Shown one piece after another: positions 54,471 to 63,568 of a DNA stretch of 64,000 bases (its first letter is position 1; each line of letters starts with the position of its first letter). The notes beneath the pieces are model-generated. The model saw nothing but the letters and a program-made list of their open reading frames with translations, searched no databases and was not told the DNA's origin. Source of the stretch: Candidatus Binatia bacterium (lineage in GTDB: Bacteria; Desulfobacterota; Binatia; UBA12015); the NCBI GenBank assembly GCA_036563615.1, contig DATCMB010000018.1, positions 62,001 through 126,000 on the forward strand. The letters are read 5' to 3'. The position numbers were made by a program, and so were the translations under genes.

Positions 54471-57027
54471 GCGCGCCGCGCCGGGCGGCGCGGCACCTTC
54501 GGACGACCGCACGACGCGCTACGTGCGCGCCCTCTCGCGGCGCAGCGGAACGGTGCTGCTGCTGTCGATCGTGCTCGCGCTGCTCTCCGCCCTGTCGCTG
54601 CTTCGGCTTCGCCTCGACGTCGATCTGCTCTCGATGCTCCCGCAAGGGCGCGAGCGCTTCGCGGACTACCAGCGCTACGTGTCGCGCTTCGGCGTCGCGG
54701 ACATCGCCGTCGCCATGGTGCGAGCGCCGAGCTCGTCCGTCGCGATCCGCTTCGCCGCGGCGTTCGAGGACGAGCTCTCGCGCGCGCCCGAGGTGCAGGG
54801 CGTGCGGAGCCGGGTCGACCTCGAAGCGTTCTTCGCAGCGCTGCGCGCGGGCGCGCTGCCGCGGCTGCTGCCGGTCGACGCGCATGGCGAGGTCGCGCAG
54901 CGGCTCATGCCGGAGGGCATCGACGCCGCCGTCAAGAACCTAAAACGCATCCTCGCGACCCCGGGCAGCGTCGGCACGAGCGCCTACCTGGCGGGTGACC
55001 CGCTCGGGCTCGGTGCGCTGCTCGGCGACCGGCTCGCGAGCGCGCGCCCCGATCGCGCGCTCAGCCCGAGCAGCGAGTACGTGCTGTCCCCGGACGGACG
55101 TCGCCTGCTGCTGCTCATCCGACCGGCCGCGCCCGCCTACGATCTCGAAGCGGCCGAGCGCCTGGCGGCGGCGCTCTCCGCAGCAGAGCAGCGGGCGCGC
55201 GCGCGCAGCGGCGTCGGCGACCAGGTGACGGTCGCATACACCGGTGCGTTCGCGTTCGCGCTCGAGGACTCGGCGCTGCTGCGCGCCGACATGATGATCT
55301 ACTCGGCGCTCGCGCTCCTCGGCGTGCTGGCGGTGTTCTACGCGGGCTACCGGAGCCTCGCGTTCCTGCCGCTCGTCACCTGGCAGATCGTGCTCGGCAC
55401 GCTGGTGACCTTCGCGATCGGCCTGATCGTCGAGGGCAAGCTCAACGCGGTGTCGCTCGCCTTCGCGGTGATCTTCTACGGCCTCGGCATCGACGCCGCG
55501 ATCCACTTCTACACGCGCTTCCTCGAGGAGTGGGGCGGAGCAGGACCGGTCGAGACGCCGCTCGCGCGCACGATCCGCGGGCTGTTCGCGCCGACCACGG
55601 TCGCGGCGACGACCACCGCGGCCGCGTTCGTCGTCATCGGGCTCTCGAGCTTCGCGGGGATCGCGCAGCTCGGCTTCCTCACGGCGCTCGGCATGCTGCT
55701 CAACCTTCCGGCGAGCTTCGTGCTGCTGCCCGCGCAGATCGTCGTCGCGCACCGGCGGGGCTTGCTGAGCGGCGTCGTGCGCCCGCCGGCGCCGACCGTG
55801 CGCCTCGCGTCGCTGGTCGCGTTCCTCGCGCGCCACCGGGTCGTCTTCGGCGCGCTCGCGGTCGTGCTGCTGCTCGCCGCGCTCGTGCGGGCGCGCGACG
55901 CGCGGCTCGACACGAACCTCTTCCACCTGCGTCCGAGCGAGTCGCGCGCGGCCGCGGTGCAGCAGGAGATCGAGCGCGAGTTCGGGCTCGTCGATCCGGA
56001 CGGCGCGGTGCTGATCGAGTCGCCGGAAGTCGATCCGCAGGCGGTCGAGGCCGTGCTGCGCGCGAACGAGCGTGCGACCGAAGCGCTCGAGCGTCTTCGC
56101 GAGGAAGGGCTCGTCGACACGGTGCTGAGCGCCGCGGCGCTGCTGCCGTCGCGCGCGACGCAGGACGAGCGGCTGCGCGCGTGGGCGGCGCTGCCGCGCG
56201 AGCGCGCGGCCGACGAGCTCGCGACGCGGCTTGCCGCAGCGGGCTTCGACGTCACGCGGTTTTCGGACGCGCTGCGCGCGCTGCGCGAGGTGCCGGCCGC
56301 GATCGATCCGACCACGGCTCCGCTCCCCGGCCTCGAGCTGCTCTTCGAGCGTCACGTGCGTCGCGACGAGCACGGTACGGCGATCCTGCTGCCGTTCCGC
56401 CCGCGCGACGTGGACGCGCTGGAGATCGTCGCCGAGGGCTTGCCGCGCGAGATCGACGTCGACGGCGCGAGCGTCACCGTGACCGGGCGGCCGCTCATGG
56501 AGCGCGAGCTGCACGCCGCGATGCGCAGCGAGATCGTCTGGTTCATCGCCGCGGTCTCGTTCGGCAGCCTGGTGGTGATCTGGCTCCGCTTCCGCGATCT
56601 GCCGGTGACGCTCGCCGTGCTCGTCGTGCCCGCGGTGGTGGTGCTGCTGCTGCTCGCGCTGCTCGGCGCAACCGGTGTCGCGATCGACGCCGTGAGCCTG
56701 ATCGTCTTCCCGATCACCGTCGGGCTCGGGGTCGACAACTGCGTCTACCTCGCCGAGCGCTGCCGCGAGACGCGCTCGCTGCGCGAGGCCGTCGCCAGCA
56801 CCGGACGTCCGTTCGCGATCACCGCCGCGACCACCGCGGTCGGCTTCGGCGTGCTCGCGCTGTCGCGCTACCCGGCGCTCGCGAACCTCGGCTGGGTCGC
56901 CGCCGCGAGCATGCTGACCTGCTACGTCGCGACCATGCTGCTGCTGCCCGTCGTCCTGCCGCTGCGTCGGCTCGGCGCCGTTCCCGACGCCGCGCGTGAC
57001 GACGGGATCGCGGAGGCCAACGCGTGA
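54439..57027 (+). CDS. MMPL/RND-type lipid exporter
   Basis: This is an inner-membrane transporter of 862 residues in the MMPL (predicted exporter) family. Two copies of a 6-helix RND unit are seen. Helix 1 (TVLLLSIVLALLSALSLL), a periplasmic loop, then a five-helix bundle with TWQIVLGTLVTFAIGLIVEG and GLGIDAAIHFYTRFLEEW (which carries the proton-relay acidic residue). The second unit has EIVWFIAAVSFGSLVVIWL and ITVGLGVDNCVYLAERCRE. MMPL proteins move hydrophobic acyl products, hopanoids or polyenes to the outer side. GTG at 54439 is the start used here; ATG at 54457 is possible. The 3' end overlaps the flippase-like gene. Confidence 0.9.
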   Translation: MSELPSMAEAERAAPGGAAPSDDRTTRYVRALSRRSGTVLLLSIVLALLSALSLLRLRLDVDLLSMLPQGRERFADYQRYVSRFGVADIAVAMVRAPSSSVAIRFAAAFEDELSRAPEVQGVRSRVDLEAFFAALRAGALPRLLPVDAHGEVAQRLMPEGIDAAVKNLKRILATPGSVGTSAYLAGDPLGLGALLGDRLASARPDRALSPSSEYVLSPDGRRLLLLIRPAAPAYDLEAAERLAAALSAAEQRARARSGVGDQVTVAYTGAFAFALEDSALLRADMMIYSALALLGVLAVFYAGYRSLAFLPLVTWQIVLGTLVTFAIGLIVEGKLNAVSLAFAVIFYGLGIDAAIHFYTRFLEEWGGAGPVETPLARTIRGLFAPTTVAATTTAAAFVVIGLSSFAGIAQLGFLTALGMLLNLPASFVLLPAQIVVAHRRGLLSGVVRPPAPTVRLASLVAFLARHRVVFGALAVVLLLAALVRARDARLDTNLFHLRPSESRAAAVQQEIEREFGLVDPDGAVLIESPEVDPQAVEAVLRANERATEALERLREEGLVDTVLSAAALLPSRATQDERLRAWAALPRERAADELATRLAAAGFDVTRFSDALRALREVPAAIDPTTAPLPGLELLFERHVRRDEHGTAILLPFRPRDVDALEIVAEGLPREIDVDGASVTVTGRPLMERELHAAMRSEIVWFIAAVSFGSLVVIWLRFRDLPVTLAVLVVPAVVVLLLLALLGATGVAIDAVSLIVFPITVGLGVDNCVYLAERCRETRSLREAVASTGRPFAITAATTAVGFGVLALSRYPALANLGWVAAASMLTCYVATMLLLPVVLPLRRLGAVPDAARDDGIAEANA

Positions 57028-58034
57028 GCGCGACCTCGGTGCCGGCGCCGCCCGTCGAGCGTCGCGGCTACGTGCAGTGGTTGCTCGCGGCGCTCGGGCT
57101 CGCGGTGCTGGCGATGCTCGTGCACCGCGTCGGCGTCGTCGCGGTGCTCGACACGCTCGCGAGCGTCGAGCCGCGGTGGCTCGCGTTCTACGCGCTGCTC
57201 GTCACGACGCTCTACCTCGGCTTCGCGCTGCGCTGGCGCGCGCTGCTGCGCGCCTTCGGCAGCGACCTGCCGCTCGCGCGGCTCTACGGAATCCGTCTCG
57301 CCGGGCTGTCGGTCGGCTCCTTGACGCCGGCCGCGAAGCTCGGCGGCGAGCCGCTGCGCGCGTACATGCTCGCGCGCGACGGCGTCGCGCCGGGCGTCGC
57401 GATGGCGAGCGTCATCGTCGACCGCGGCGTCGAGCTGATCGCCAACGCCGTGTTCGGAGTCGCGTACTGCGCGCTGTTCGCGCTGCGCGACGTGACGACC
57501 GCGTCGCGCATCCTCGTGCCGGTTGCGGCGAGCGTCGTCGCGCTCGCGTTCGGCGTGACGACCATCCGGCGGCGGCTGCGGCGCGGCGACTCGATGGTGC
57601 CCGAGCGCTTCCACGCGGTGTTCGCACGCCTCGGCGCCGGGCCCGAGACGGTGCGCGCGACGGACGAGGCGCTGCGCCACCTGCTGTTCGCGCGCGGACG
57701 CCTGGTGCTCGGCTGTCTCGGGGTCGCGCTCGTGCTGAACGCGGTGATCCTCGCCGAGTACGCGACGCTGTTCGCGGCGTTCGGCGCGCGGCCGACGCTG
57801 CCCGAGCTCGCCGGCGCGATGCTCGGCGTCGGGCTCGCCCACGCGCTGCCGGTGCCGGCCGCGCTCGGGACGCTCGAGGGCGCGCAGGCGCTGGTCTTCG
57901 ACGTGACCGGAGGTGGCACGAGCCTCGCGATCGTCGCGGCGACGGTCGCGAGGCTCCGTGACCTGGTGTGGACGGTGCCCGGGGCGCTCTACCTGGCGCT
58001 ACGCGCCCGGACGTTCAGACGCGGACGATCTTGA
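57024..58034 (+). CDS. Flippase-like membrane protein (UPF0104/lysylphosphatidylglycerol synthase TM family)
   Basis: This is an integral membrane protein of 336 residues. Several helices are visible: WLLAALGLAVLAMLV, WLAFYALLVTTLYLGFALRW, LGCLGVALVLNAVILAEYATLF, and others. Family signature GSLTPAAKLGGEPLRAYMLARDG and later AHALPVPAALGTLEGAQALVF match the family. It lacks the cytosolic lysyltransferase domain of MprF, so it is the flippase-type half only. In this cluster it may flip the lipid or glycolipid product or precursor (inference). GTG start overlaps the MMPL stop; its last 20 bases overlap the convergent metalloprotease gene. Confidence 0.87.
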   Translation: MSATSVPAPPVERRGYVQWLLAALGLAVLAMLVHRVGVVAVLDTLASVEPRWLAFYALLVTTLYLGFALRWRALLRAFGSDLPLARLYGIRLAGLSVGSLTPAAKLGGEPLRAYMLARDGVAPGVAMASVIVDRGVELIANAVFGVAYCALFALRDVTTASRILVPVAASVVALAFGVTTIRRRLRRGDSMVPERFHAVFARLGAGPETVRATDEALRHLLFARGRLVLGCLGVALVLNAVILAEYATLFAAFGARPTLPELAGAMLGVGLAHALPVPAALGTLEGAQALVFDVTGGGTSLAIVAATVARLRDLVWTVPGALYLALRARTFRRGRS

Positions 58035-58479
58035 CGTCCTCGTACTCCAAGCGCTCCTCGTTCCACTGGTGCCCGGAGATGCCGGTGACACCGGTCTCGT
58101 CGACGCCGACCACGATGTAGATCGCCTCCGGGTAGATCGGCTCGCCATCGAACTTGGCCCGCGCCTCGTCCTCCTTCGAGAAGTACGCCTTGCCGTTCGG
58201 GTGGGAGTGGTAGATGCAGCGCAGCTCGTAGCGCTGCTCGTCGATGTCGCGATGGACCTGCAGCAGCTCCTTCTCGTCCATCACGTAGCCGTCGCGGCCG
58301 TCACGCGGGAAGGTCTTCGGATCCGCCTTGTGACGCTCGGTGGCGACGTTCCGGATCCGCCGGACGACCTCCACCTCGTTCTCCGTGTCGTACAGGATGA
58401 AGCCGCAGCATTCCTCCGGGTAGGTTTCGAGGGCGTGGCGCTTGATCTCGTCAAACAAGCTCTTCGCGAGACGATGCAT
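58015..58479 (-). CDS. JAB/MPN metalloprotease (JAMM motif)
   Basis: This is a 154-residue cytosolic zinc metalloprotease of the JAB1/MPN family. The JAMM residues are all present: Glu23 in YPEECCGFILYD, His91 and His93 in YHSHPNGKAYFSKED, with Ser101 and Asp104 of the same motif. Bacterial relatives process sulfur-carrier proteins (ThiS/MoaD-like, for example in cysteine synthesis) or ubiquitin-like tags. No partner carrier gene is adjacent. ATG at 58479. It overlaps the flippase-like gene tail-to-tail by 20 bp. Confidence 0.9.
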   Translation of the reverse strand: MHRLAKSLFDEIKRHALETYPEECCGFILYDTENEVEVVRRIRNVATERHKADPKTFPRDGRDGYVMDEKELLQVHRDIDEQRYELRCIYHSHPNGKAYFSKEDEARAKFDGEPIYPEAIYIVVGVDETGVTGISGHQWNEERLEYEDVKIVRV

Positions 58480-58564
58480 GGCGCGGGAAGTCTACAACAA
58501 ACCAGCGTAAAAGCGGAAGCGACGCGTGGCGTCGCAGGACGTCCGCCGACGCGCTCCGCAGCGC

Positions 58565-59518
58565 TCAGCGCGACGCCGCTCGCTCCGCCTCGTGGATGGC
58601 GTCGACGAGCCTTGCGTTGACCGGCGTCGGCACCCCGAGCTGCGCGCCGATGCGCACGATCGCGCCGCCGATCGCGTCGACCTCGGTGCGTCGACCTGCC
58701 TCGAGGTCCTGTCGCATCGAGGAGCGGTGCGCCGCCGTCGGCGGCACGAGCGTCGAATAGAAATATTCCCGGAAGCCGCTCGCGTCGCGCCACGGGAGCG
58801 CGATGCCGGCGGCTTTCGCGACCGCGAACCCCTCGTCGATCGCGGCGTCGAGCAGCGGCCGCAGCTCGGGCGACGCGACGACCTCGCCGTAGGTCAGGCC
58901 GTGCAGCGCGCCGAGCGGGTTGAGGCCGCAGTTGTAGAGCGCCTTCTCCCAGAGCAGCGGCTCGACGGCGTCGACCGCGGTCGCGGGGATGCCGGCGTCC
59001 TCGAACAGCGCCGCGATCCATCCGGCGCGCTCGCGCAGCGCCGCGTCCTCGCGCAGCGGACCGATCGCGACCGGCTGCGCGTTGACGGTGACGTGCGCGG
59101 CGCCCGGTCGCGTCACCACCGCGCCGAAGATCACGCGCCCGCCGAGCACCTTCTCGCGACCGAGCGCGTCGGCGAGCGTCTCGACGTTGCCGAGCCCGTT
59201 CTGCAGCGCGACGACGAGCGCGGGCGCGTGTCGCCAGCGCGCGAGGACGTCTGCGACCTCGCGCGTCGCGTGCGACTTGACGGCGACGAAGACCACGTCC
59301 GCGGGCTCGTCGGCGCGCGCGAGATCGGTCGCGGTGCGGGGACGGCTCGCGTGCTCGCCGAAGATGCCCGTCACGGCGAGACCCGAGCGCTCGATCTCCG
59401 TCATGTGCGGCGCGCGGCCGATCAGCAGCACGTCGTGGCCGCGCGCCGCGAGCATGCCTCCCACCACCGAGCCGACGGCGCCGGCGCCCGCGACGACGAC
59501 GCGCGCTCGTTCGGGCAT
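58565..59518 (-). CDS. panE: 2-dehydropantoate 2-reductase (ketopantoate reductase)
   Basis: This enzyme reduces ketopantoate to pantoate with NADPH, in pantothenate and CoA synthesis. 317 residues. The Rossmann start is VVVAGAGAVGSVVGGMLAARGHDVLLIGR. VFVAVKSHAT and VVALQNGLGNVETL are typical, with the catalytic Lys in LLWEKALYNCGLNPLGALHGLTYGEV. The end contains SMRQDLEAGRRTEVDAIGGAIVRIGAQLGVPTPVNARL. PanE-family enzymes also include other 2-ketoacid reductases, so the substrate is likely but not certain. ATG at 59518. The ThrH gene precedes it by 17 bp on the same strand. Confidence 0.9.
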   Translation of the reverse strand: MPERARVVVAGAGAVGSVVGGMLAARGHDVLLIGRAPHMTEIERSGLAVTGIFGEHASRPRTATDLARADEPADVVFVAVKSHATREVADVLARWRHAPALVVALQNGLGNVETLADALGREKVLGGRVIFGAVVTRPGAAHVTVNAQPVAIGPLREDAALRERAGWIAALFEDAGIPATAVDAVEPLLWEKALYNCGLNPLGALHGLTYGEVVASPELRPLLDAAIDEGFAVAKAAGIALPWRDASGFREYFYSTLVPPTAAHRSSMRQDLEAGRRTEVDAIGGAIVRIGAQLGVPTPVNARLVDAIHEAERAASR

Positions 59519-59535
59519 CGCGCTCGGTCGGCGGC

Positions 59536-60150
59536 TCAGGCCTCGATCTCGCCGTCGCTCAGCGCGACGAACGCGGCCTTGAGCTCGTCGTAGGTCGTCG
59601 TGACCGGAAACTGCGGGAACTCGTCGATCACGTTCTGCGGCGGACGGAACAGGATGCCGCCGTGCGCCGCCGCGAGCATCGAGGTGTCGTTGTACGAGTC
59701 GCCGGCGGCGACGACGCGGAAGTTCAGGTCGCGCAGCGCGAGCACCGCGCGTCGTTTGCCATCCTCGATCCGCAGACGGTAGCCGGTGATGCGGCTTTCC
59801 GAGTCGACCTCGAGCGAGTTGCAGAACAGGCACGGCCAGTCGAGCTGGCGCATGAGGGGAGAGGCAAACTGGTAGAACGTGTCCGACAGGATGATGACCT
59901 GCGCGCGGCTCTTGAGCCACGCGAGGAACTCGCGCGCGCCGGGCAGCGGTCCCATCGCCGCGATCACCGCTTGGATGTCGCGCAACGTGAGCTTGTGCTG
60001 CGCGAGGATCTCGAGCCGCGCTCGCATGAGCTTGTCGTAGTCGGGCTCGTCGCGCGTCGTGCGCCGGAGCGCTGCAATCCCGGTCTGGTCGGCGACGTTG
60101 ATCCAGATCTCCGGGACGAGAACTCCTTCGAGGTCGAGGCAGGCGATCAT
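59536..60150 (-). CDS. thrH: Phosphoserine phosphatase / homoserine phosphotransferase ThrH
   Basis: This is a HAD enzyme of 204 residues. ThrH from Pseudomonas dephosphorylates phosphoserine and can pass the phosphate to homoserine. Motif 1 is [15 protein letters not shown], with DxE in place of DxD, which is typical of ThrH. Motif 2 is [19 protein letters not shown]. Motif 3/4 is DGKRRAV, then [23 protein letters not shown]. Length and motifs agree closely. ATG at 60150. It is divergent from the fused dehydratase/mutase gene at 60202, with only 51 bp between, and upstream of panE, so several amino-acid-related genes are grouped here. Confidence 0.92.
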   Translation of the reverse strand: MIACLDLEGVLVPEIWINVADQTGIAALRRTTRDEPDYDKLMRARLEILAQHKLTLRDIQAVIAAMGPLPGAREFLAWLKSRAQVIILSDTFYQFASPLMRQLDWPCLFCNSLEVDSESRITGYRLRIEDGKRRAVLALRDLNFRVVAAGDSYNDTSMLAAAHGGILFRPPQNVIDEFPQFPVTTTYDELKAAFVALSDGEIEA

Positions 60151-60201
60151 CCGGCGACGCTAGCGGAGGCCCATCGTCCCGACAAGGTGAGACCGGAGGC
60201 G

Positions 60202-61674
60202 ATGCTTCCAGCGCGCGCCACGGGGCGTCGCGCGTATGCGCTCTGCGCCCTGCTCGGCGTGCTCGCGCTGGCGGCGTGCGCGCGGACGACGGCCGAGCAC
60301 GCTCCACGGCCGACGCAGAGCGCCGTCGCTTCGCCGCTGCGGGTCGGGACCAGCGGCGACTATCCGCCCTTCTCGGTGCGCGCGAGCGACGGCTCGCTCG
60401 ACGGCTTCGACGTCGCGGTCGCGCGCGCCTACGCCGCCGATCGCGGCCGACCGCTCGAGCTCGTGCCGTTCGCCTGGCCGGAGCTCGAGCGGCGCCTCCT
60501 CGCCGGCGACTTCGACGTCGCGATGGGCGGCATCACCGTGCGGGGCGACCGTCTGGCGCGCGCGCCGATGACGGCCGCGGTCGCGCGGGCGTCCGCCGTC
60601 CTGGTCGTCCCGGCCGACGCACCTGAGGCCGATGCACGCGTCGCGCGCGGCGACGGCGCCGGGCTCAGGGTCGCGGTGAACCGCGGCGCGCACCTCGAGC
60701 GGGTCGCGCGTGCGACGCTGCCCGGGGCGACGCTCGTCCTGCTCGACGACAACCGCAGCCTCGCGCCCGTGCTGGCCTCCGGCGAGGTCGACGCGGTCGT
60801 CACGGACACGCTCGAGCTGCAGAGCTTCGCGGCGCCCGGCGCGCCGCAGCCGCGCGTGGCGCGCGTCCTGACCTACGACCGCAAGGCGTACTGGGTTGCG
60901 CCGCACGCCACAGAGCTGGCCGACGACCTCGATCAGTGGCTGGCCGCGCGCGAGGCGGACGGCACGCTCGCGTCGCTGCGCGCGAGGTACGGCGTCGAGA
61001 GCGCGGACGCGCCGGCCTCCGCGCTCGATCCGGCGACGGCGCGGGTCGTCGACCTGGTCGCGCGTCGGCTGCTGCTGATGCCGGAGGTCGCGGCGGCGAA
61101 GCGCGTCGCGTCGCTGCCGATCGACGTGCCGTCGCGCGAGCAGCAGGTCTATGCGCGCGCCCGCGACGAGGCCGCGCGCGTCGGGCTCGCGGCGGAGCCG
61201 TACGTGGCGCTGGTGCGCGAGGAGGTCGAGGTCGCGAAGGTCGTGCAGCGCGCGACGCTCGCGACCGCCGCGCCCGCGTCTGCGGCAACGTCCAGCGGCA
61301 CGGTGGCCGGCGACGCGACGCCCGCCGCCGCGGCCGGGGACGCCGGCGCCGACGACGCCGTGGCGCGCGCGAAGCGGCGCCTCGAGCAGGAGCTCCGCCC
61401 GGCGATCGATCGCCTCGACCGCGCGCTGCGTGCGGCGCTCCTCGCGGCGGCGCCGATCCGTGCGGACGAGGCAGCGCTGGTCGCGGCGCTGCGCGCCGAC
61501 GCGCCCGTTCCGGGCTTCGGCGACGAGGAGGCGCGCCGCCTCGCGCGCGCCCTGAAGGCGATCCCGGCGGCCGCGCCGCCGCCCGCGCCGAGCGCCGCGG
61601 CAGCGGCGACGACGGAGCTGCTGCCGTCGTCAGGAGTTGCCGCCACGGCGACGGCGCCGCGAATCTTCTCTTGA
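60202..61674 (+). CDS. Fused cyclohexadienyl dehydratase-like and gamma-class chorismate mutase lipoprotein
   Basis: This is a single 490-residue chain with two enzyme-like domains. A signal with lipobox LALAAC (Cys26) predicts a lipid-anchored periplasmic protein. Residues about 45-262 are a solute-binding fold of the PheC cyclohexadienyl dehydratase type: PLRVGTSGDYPPFSVRASDGSLDGFDVAVA, VPFAWPELERRLLAGDFDVAMGGIT, TDTLELQSF. Residues about 280-450 match AroQ-gamma chorismate mutase: RVVDLVARRLLLMPEVAAAKRVASLPIDVPSREQQVYARA, with Arg288/289, Lys300, Arg312, Glu313 and Gln349 in place. Together they would turn chorismate into phenylpyruvate or arogenate into phenylalanine outside the cytosol. 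A plain amino-acid-binding protein is the alternative for the first domain. ATG at 60202 after GGAGG; GTG at 60187 possible. Confidence 0.8.
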   Translation: MLPARATGRRAYALCALLGVLALAACARTTAEHAPRPTQSAVASPLRVGTSGDYPPFSVRASDGSLDGFDVAVARAYAADRGRPLELVPFAWPELERRLLAGDFDVAMGGITVRGDRLARAPMTAAVARASAVLVVPADAPEADARVARGDGAGLRVAVNRGAHLERVARATLPGATLVLLDDNRSLAPVLASGEVDAVVTDTLELQSFAAPGAPQPRVARVLTYDRKAYWVAPHATELADDLDQWLAAREADGTLASLRARYGVESADAPASALDPATARVVDLVARRLLLMPEVAAAKRVASLPIDVPSREQQVYARARDEAARVGLAAEPYVALVREEVEVAKVVQRATLATAAPASAATSSGTVAGDATPAAAAGDAGADDAVARAKRRLEQELRPAIDRLDRALRAALLAAAPIRADEAALVAALRADAPVPGFGDEEARRLARALKAIPAAAPPPAPSAAAAATTELLPSSGVAATATAPRIFS

Positions 61675-61700
61675 GCGCCGGCGGCGACCCGGCCTAAGCT

Positions 61701-61731
61701 CGCCCGTCGCCGGACGGGCGACAGGGGGGGG
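61701..61731 (+). terminator. Hairpin and eight-G run before the membrane protein gene
   Basis: CGCCCGTC (61701-61708) and GACGGGCG (61713-61720) pair exactly around a 4-nt loop. It lies 27 bp after the stop of the fused dehydratase/mutase gene. No T-run follows; instead comes a run of eight G at 61724-61731, four bases before the GTG of the next gene. It could be a weak terminator or an attenuating leader. Confidence 0.4.
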
Positions 61732-61734
61732 CCC

Positions 61735-62103
61735 GTGCCGTCCTCGAAGAAGATCGCCAACCGGACGCTGGTCGAGACCGTGCTGCTCCCCGCAGCGCTG
61801 GTGGTGCTCGGCTACGTGATCCTGCGGGCGACGGACGGCGCGTGGTGGGGCGTCGTGGTCTGGGTGCTGCTCGCACCCGTGAGCTACTTCGTCGTGCAGC
61901 TCGTCCTGCTCGGCGGCAAGCGCGCTCCGACGGTCGGAAGCGCGACGCGCATGCGCGTCGTTTCGTCGGCGGGACGACAGCCGTCGCAGAGCAGCGCCAG
62001 CGTCGCCGACAAGCCCGCGCACGAGCGCTGGGCGGACCAGCGCGACGTCTCGGCGGGCGTCGAGATCCTGCGACGCGGCCGACGCTACGACCGTCGCCGC
62101 TGA
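61735..62103 (+). CDS. Hypothetical membrane protein
   Basis: This is a 122-residue protein with two predicted transmembrane helices (TVLLPAALVVLGYVIL and GVVVWVLLAPVSYFVVQLVLLG) near the N-terminus. A positively charged, Ser/Arg-rich soluble tail of about 55 residues (ending LRRGRRYDRRR) follows, probably cytosolic. No family is recognised. The GTG start is preceded by a run of eight G that serves as an unusual ribosome site. The gene ends 30 bp before the convergent FAD oxidase gene. It could be co-transcribed with the fused gene upstream. Confidence 0.55.
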   Translation: MPSSKKIANRTLVETVLLPAALVVLGYVILRATDGAWWGVVVWVLLAPVSYFVVQLVLLGGKRAPTVGSATRMRVVSSAGRQPSQSSASVADKPAHERWADQRDVSAGVEILRRGRRYDRRR

Positions 62104-62133
62104 ACGATCCTCGCCGCTGAAGCGGGCCGACGC

Positions 62134-63522
62134 TCAGCTCGCGAACAGCACGCCCGGGTTCAGGATGCCGTGCGGATCGAGCGCGCGCTTCGCCGCGCGC
62201 ATGGCCGCGAGCTCGCCGGCGCTGCGCACCAGCTCGAGCTCGCCGACCTTCGCGACGCCGATGCCGTGCTCGGCCGCGATCGTGCCGCCCGCGTCGGCGG
62301 CGAGGCGCAGGACCGCGCGGTCGACGGCGTCGTCCTCCGGTCCGAGGCCGAGCACGTTGACGTGCAGGTTGCCGTCGCCGAGGTGGCCGAAGATCAGCGC
62401 CTGCGCGTGCGGCGCGAGCGCCGCGACCTGAGCGCGGACGTCGGCCACGAAGCGCGGCACGGCGGCGAGCGGCACGGCGACGTCGAGCTTGTGCGGTACG
62501 CCCGCCGCGTTGATCGCCTCGCTGATCGCTTCGCGGTAGCGCCACAGGCGGCGCACGCCGGCCTCGTCGTCGGCGACGGCGCTGCCTCGCAGCAGGTCGT
62601 CGCACGCGGTCACGGCGGCGACCAGCTCGTCGAGCGGGCTCGTGCGTCCGGCGCATTCGATCAGCACCGCGGCGGGCGGCGTCGACGCGAACGGCGCGGG
62701 CAGGCCGAGCCGCTCGACGACCAGCTCGACGCACTCGCCGAACGCGATCTCGAGCGCGCTCAGCGAGGCGAGCGTGCCGCGCGTGCGGCGCACGAGCTCG
62801 ACCGCGGCTTCCGCGCCGTCGACCGCGAGCAGCGCCACCGCGCGCGCCGGCAAGGCCGGCGTCAAGCGCAAGTGCGCGCGCGTGATCACGCCGAGCGTCC
62901 CTTCGCTGCCGGCGAGCAGCGCGGCGAGGTGGTAGCCCGCGTTGTCCTTGCGCAGCGCGGGCAGGCGACCGACGGTCGTGCCGTCGGCGAGCACCGCTTC
63001 GAGGCCGATCACCTGCTCGGCCATCATGCCGTGGCGCAGCACGTGGACGCCGCCGGCGTTGGTTGCGACCATGCCGCCGATCGTGCAGCTCTCGCGTGGC
63101 GCGATGTCGACGCCGAAGTCGAAGCCGGCCGCGCGCGCCGCCTGCTGCAGGCGCGCGAGCGTCACGCCGGCGCCGACGATCGCCTCGCCGGTGGCCGGGT
63201 CGACGACGCACTCCGCGGCGAGCCCCGTCGTGCTCAGCACGAGCTCGCCGTCGCGCGGCACGCTGCCGCCGACGAGCCCGGTGTTGCCGCCCTGCGGAAC
63301 GACCGGCACGCGGGACGCGGCGCAAGCGCGCAGCACCTCTGCGACCTGCTCCGTGCTGCGCGGCCGGACCACCGCGCAGGCGCGGCCGCGGAAGCGGCGC
63401 GTCCAGTCGGTCTCGTACGACGCCGTCAGCTCGGGGTCGGTGAGGACGTCGTGCTCGCCGAGGGCGCGCACGAGCCGCGCGTGCAGGTCGCGGGGCACCT
63501 CGGCGGTGTGCGTCGCGGGCAT
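62134..63522 (-). CDS. FAD-binding oxidase, GlcD/D-2-hydroxyacid dehydrogenase type
   Basis: This is a cytosolic flavoprotein of 462 residues. The FAD_binding_4 domain spans about 40-215: AVVRPRSTEQVAEVLRACAASRVPVVPQGGNTGLVGGSVPRDGELVLS, SCTIGGMVATNAGGVHVLRHGMMAEQVIGLEAVLADG, and AGSEGTLGVITRAHLRLTP. The FAD-oxidase_C domain ends with ALIFGHLGDGNLHVNVLG and AEHGIGVAKVGELELVRSAGELAAMRAAKRALDPHGILNPG. Members oxidise D-lactate, glycolate or D-2-hydroxyglutarate; the exact substrate is not fixed. ATG at 63522. It follows the flippase-like gene on the same strand with 46 bp between. Confidence 0.92.
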   Translation of the reverse strand: MPATHTAEVPRDLHARLVRALGEHDVLTDPELTASYETDWTRRFRGRACAVVRPRSTEQVAEVLRACAASRVPVVPQGGNTGLVGGSVPRDGELVLSTTGLAAECVVDPATGEAIVGAGVTLARLQQAARAAGFDFGVDIAPRESCTIGGMVATNAGGVHVLRHGMMAEQVIGLEAVLADGTTVGRLPALRKDNAGYHLAALLAGSEGTLGVITRAHLRLTPALPARAVALLAVDGAEAAVELVRRTRGTLASLSALEIAFGECVELVVERLGLPAPFASTPPAAVLIECAGRTSPLDELVAAVTACDDLLRGSAVADDEAGVRRLWRYREAISEAINAAGVPHKLDVAVPLAAVPRFVADVRAQVAALAPHAQALIFGHLGDGNLHVNVLGLGPEDDAVDRAVLRLAADAGGTIAAEHGIGVAKVGELELVRSAGELAAMRAAKRALDPHGILNPGVLFAS

Positions 63523-63568
63523 TCGTTCGGGATGTTGCTCCGCGACGCGCGCGTCCGCAACGCGACCG

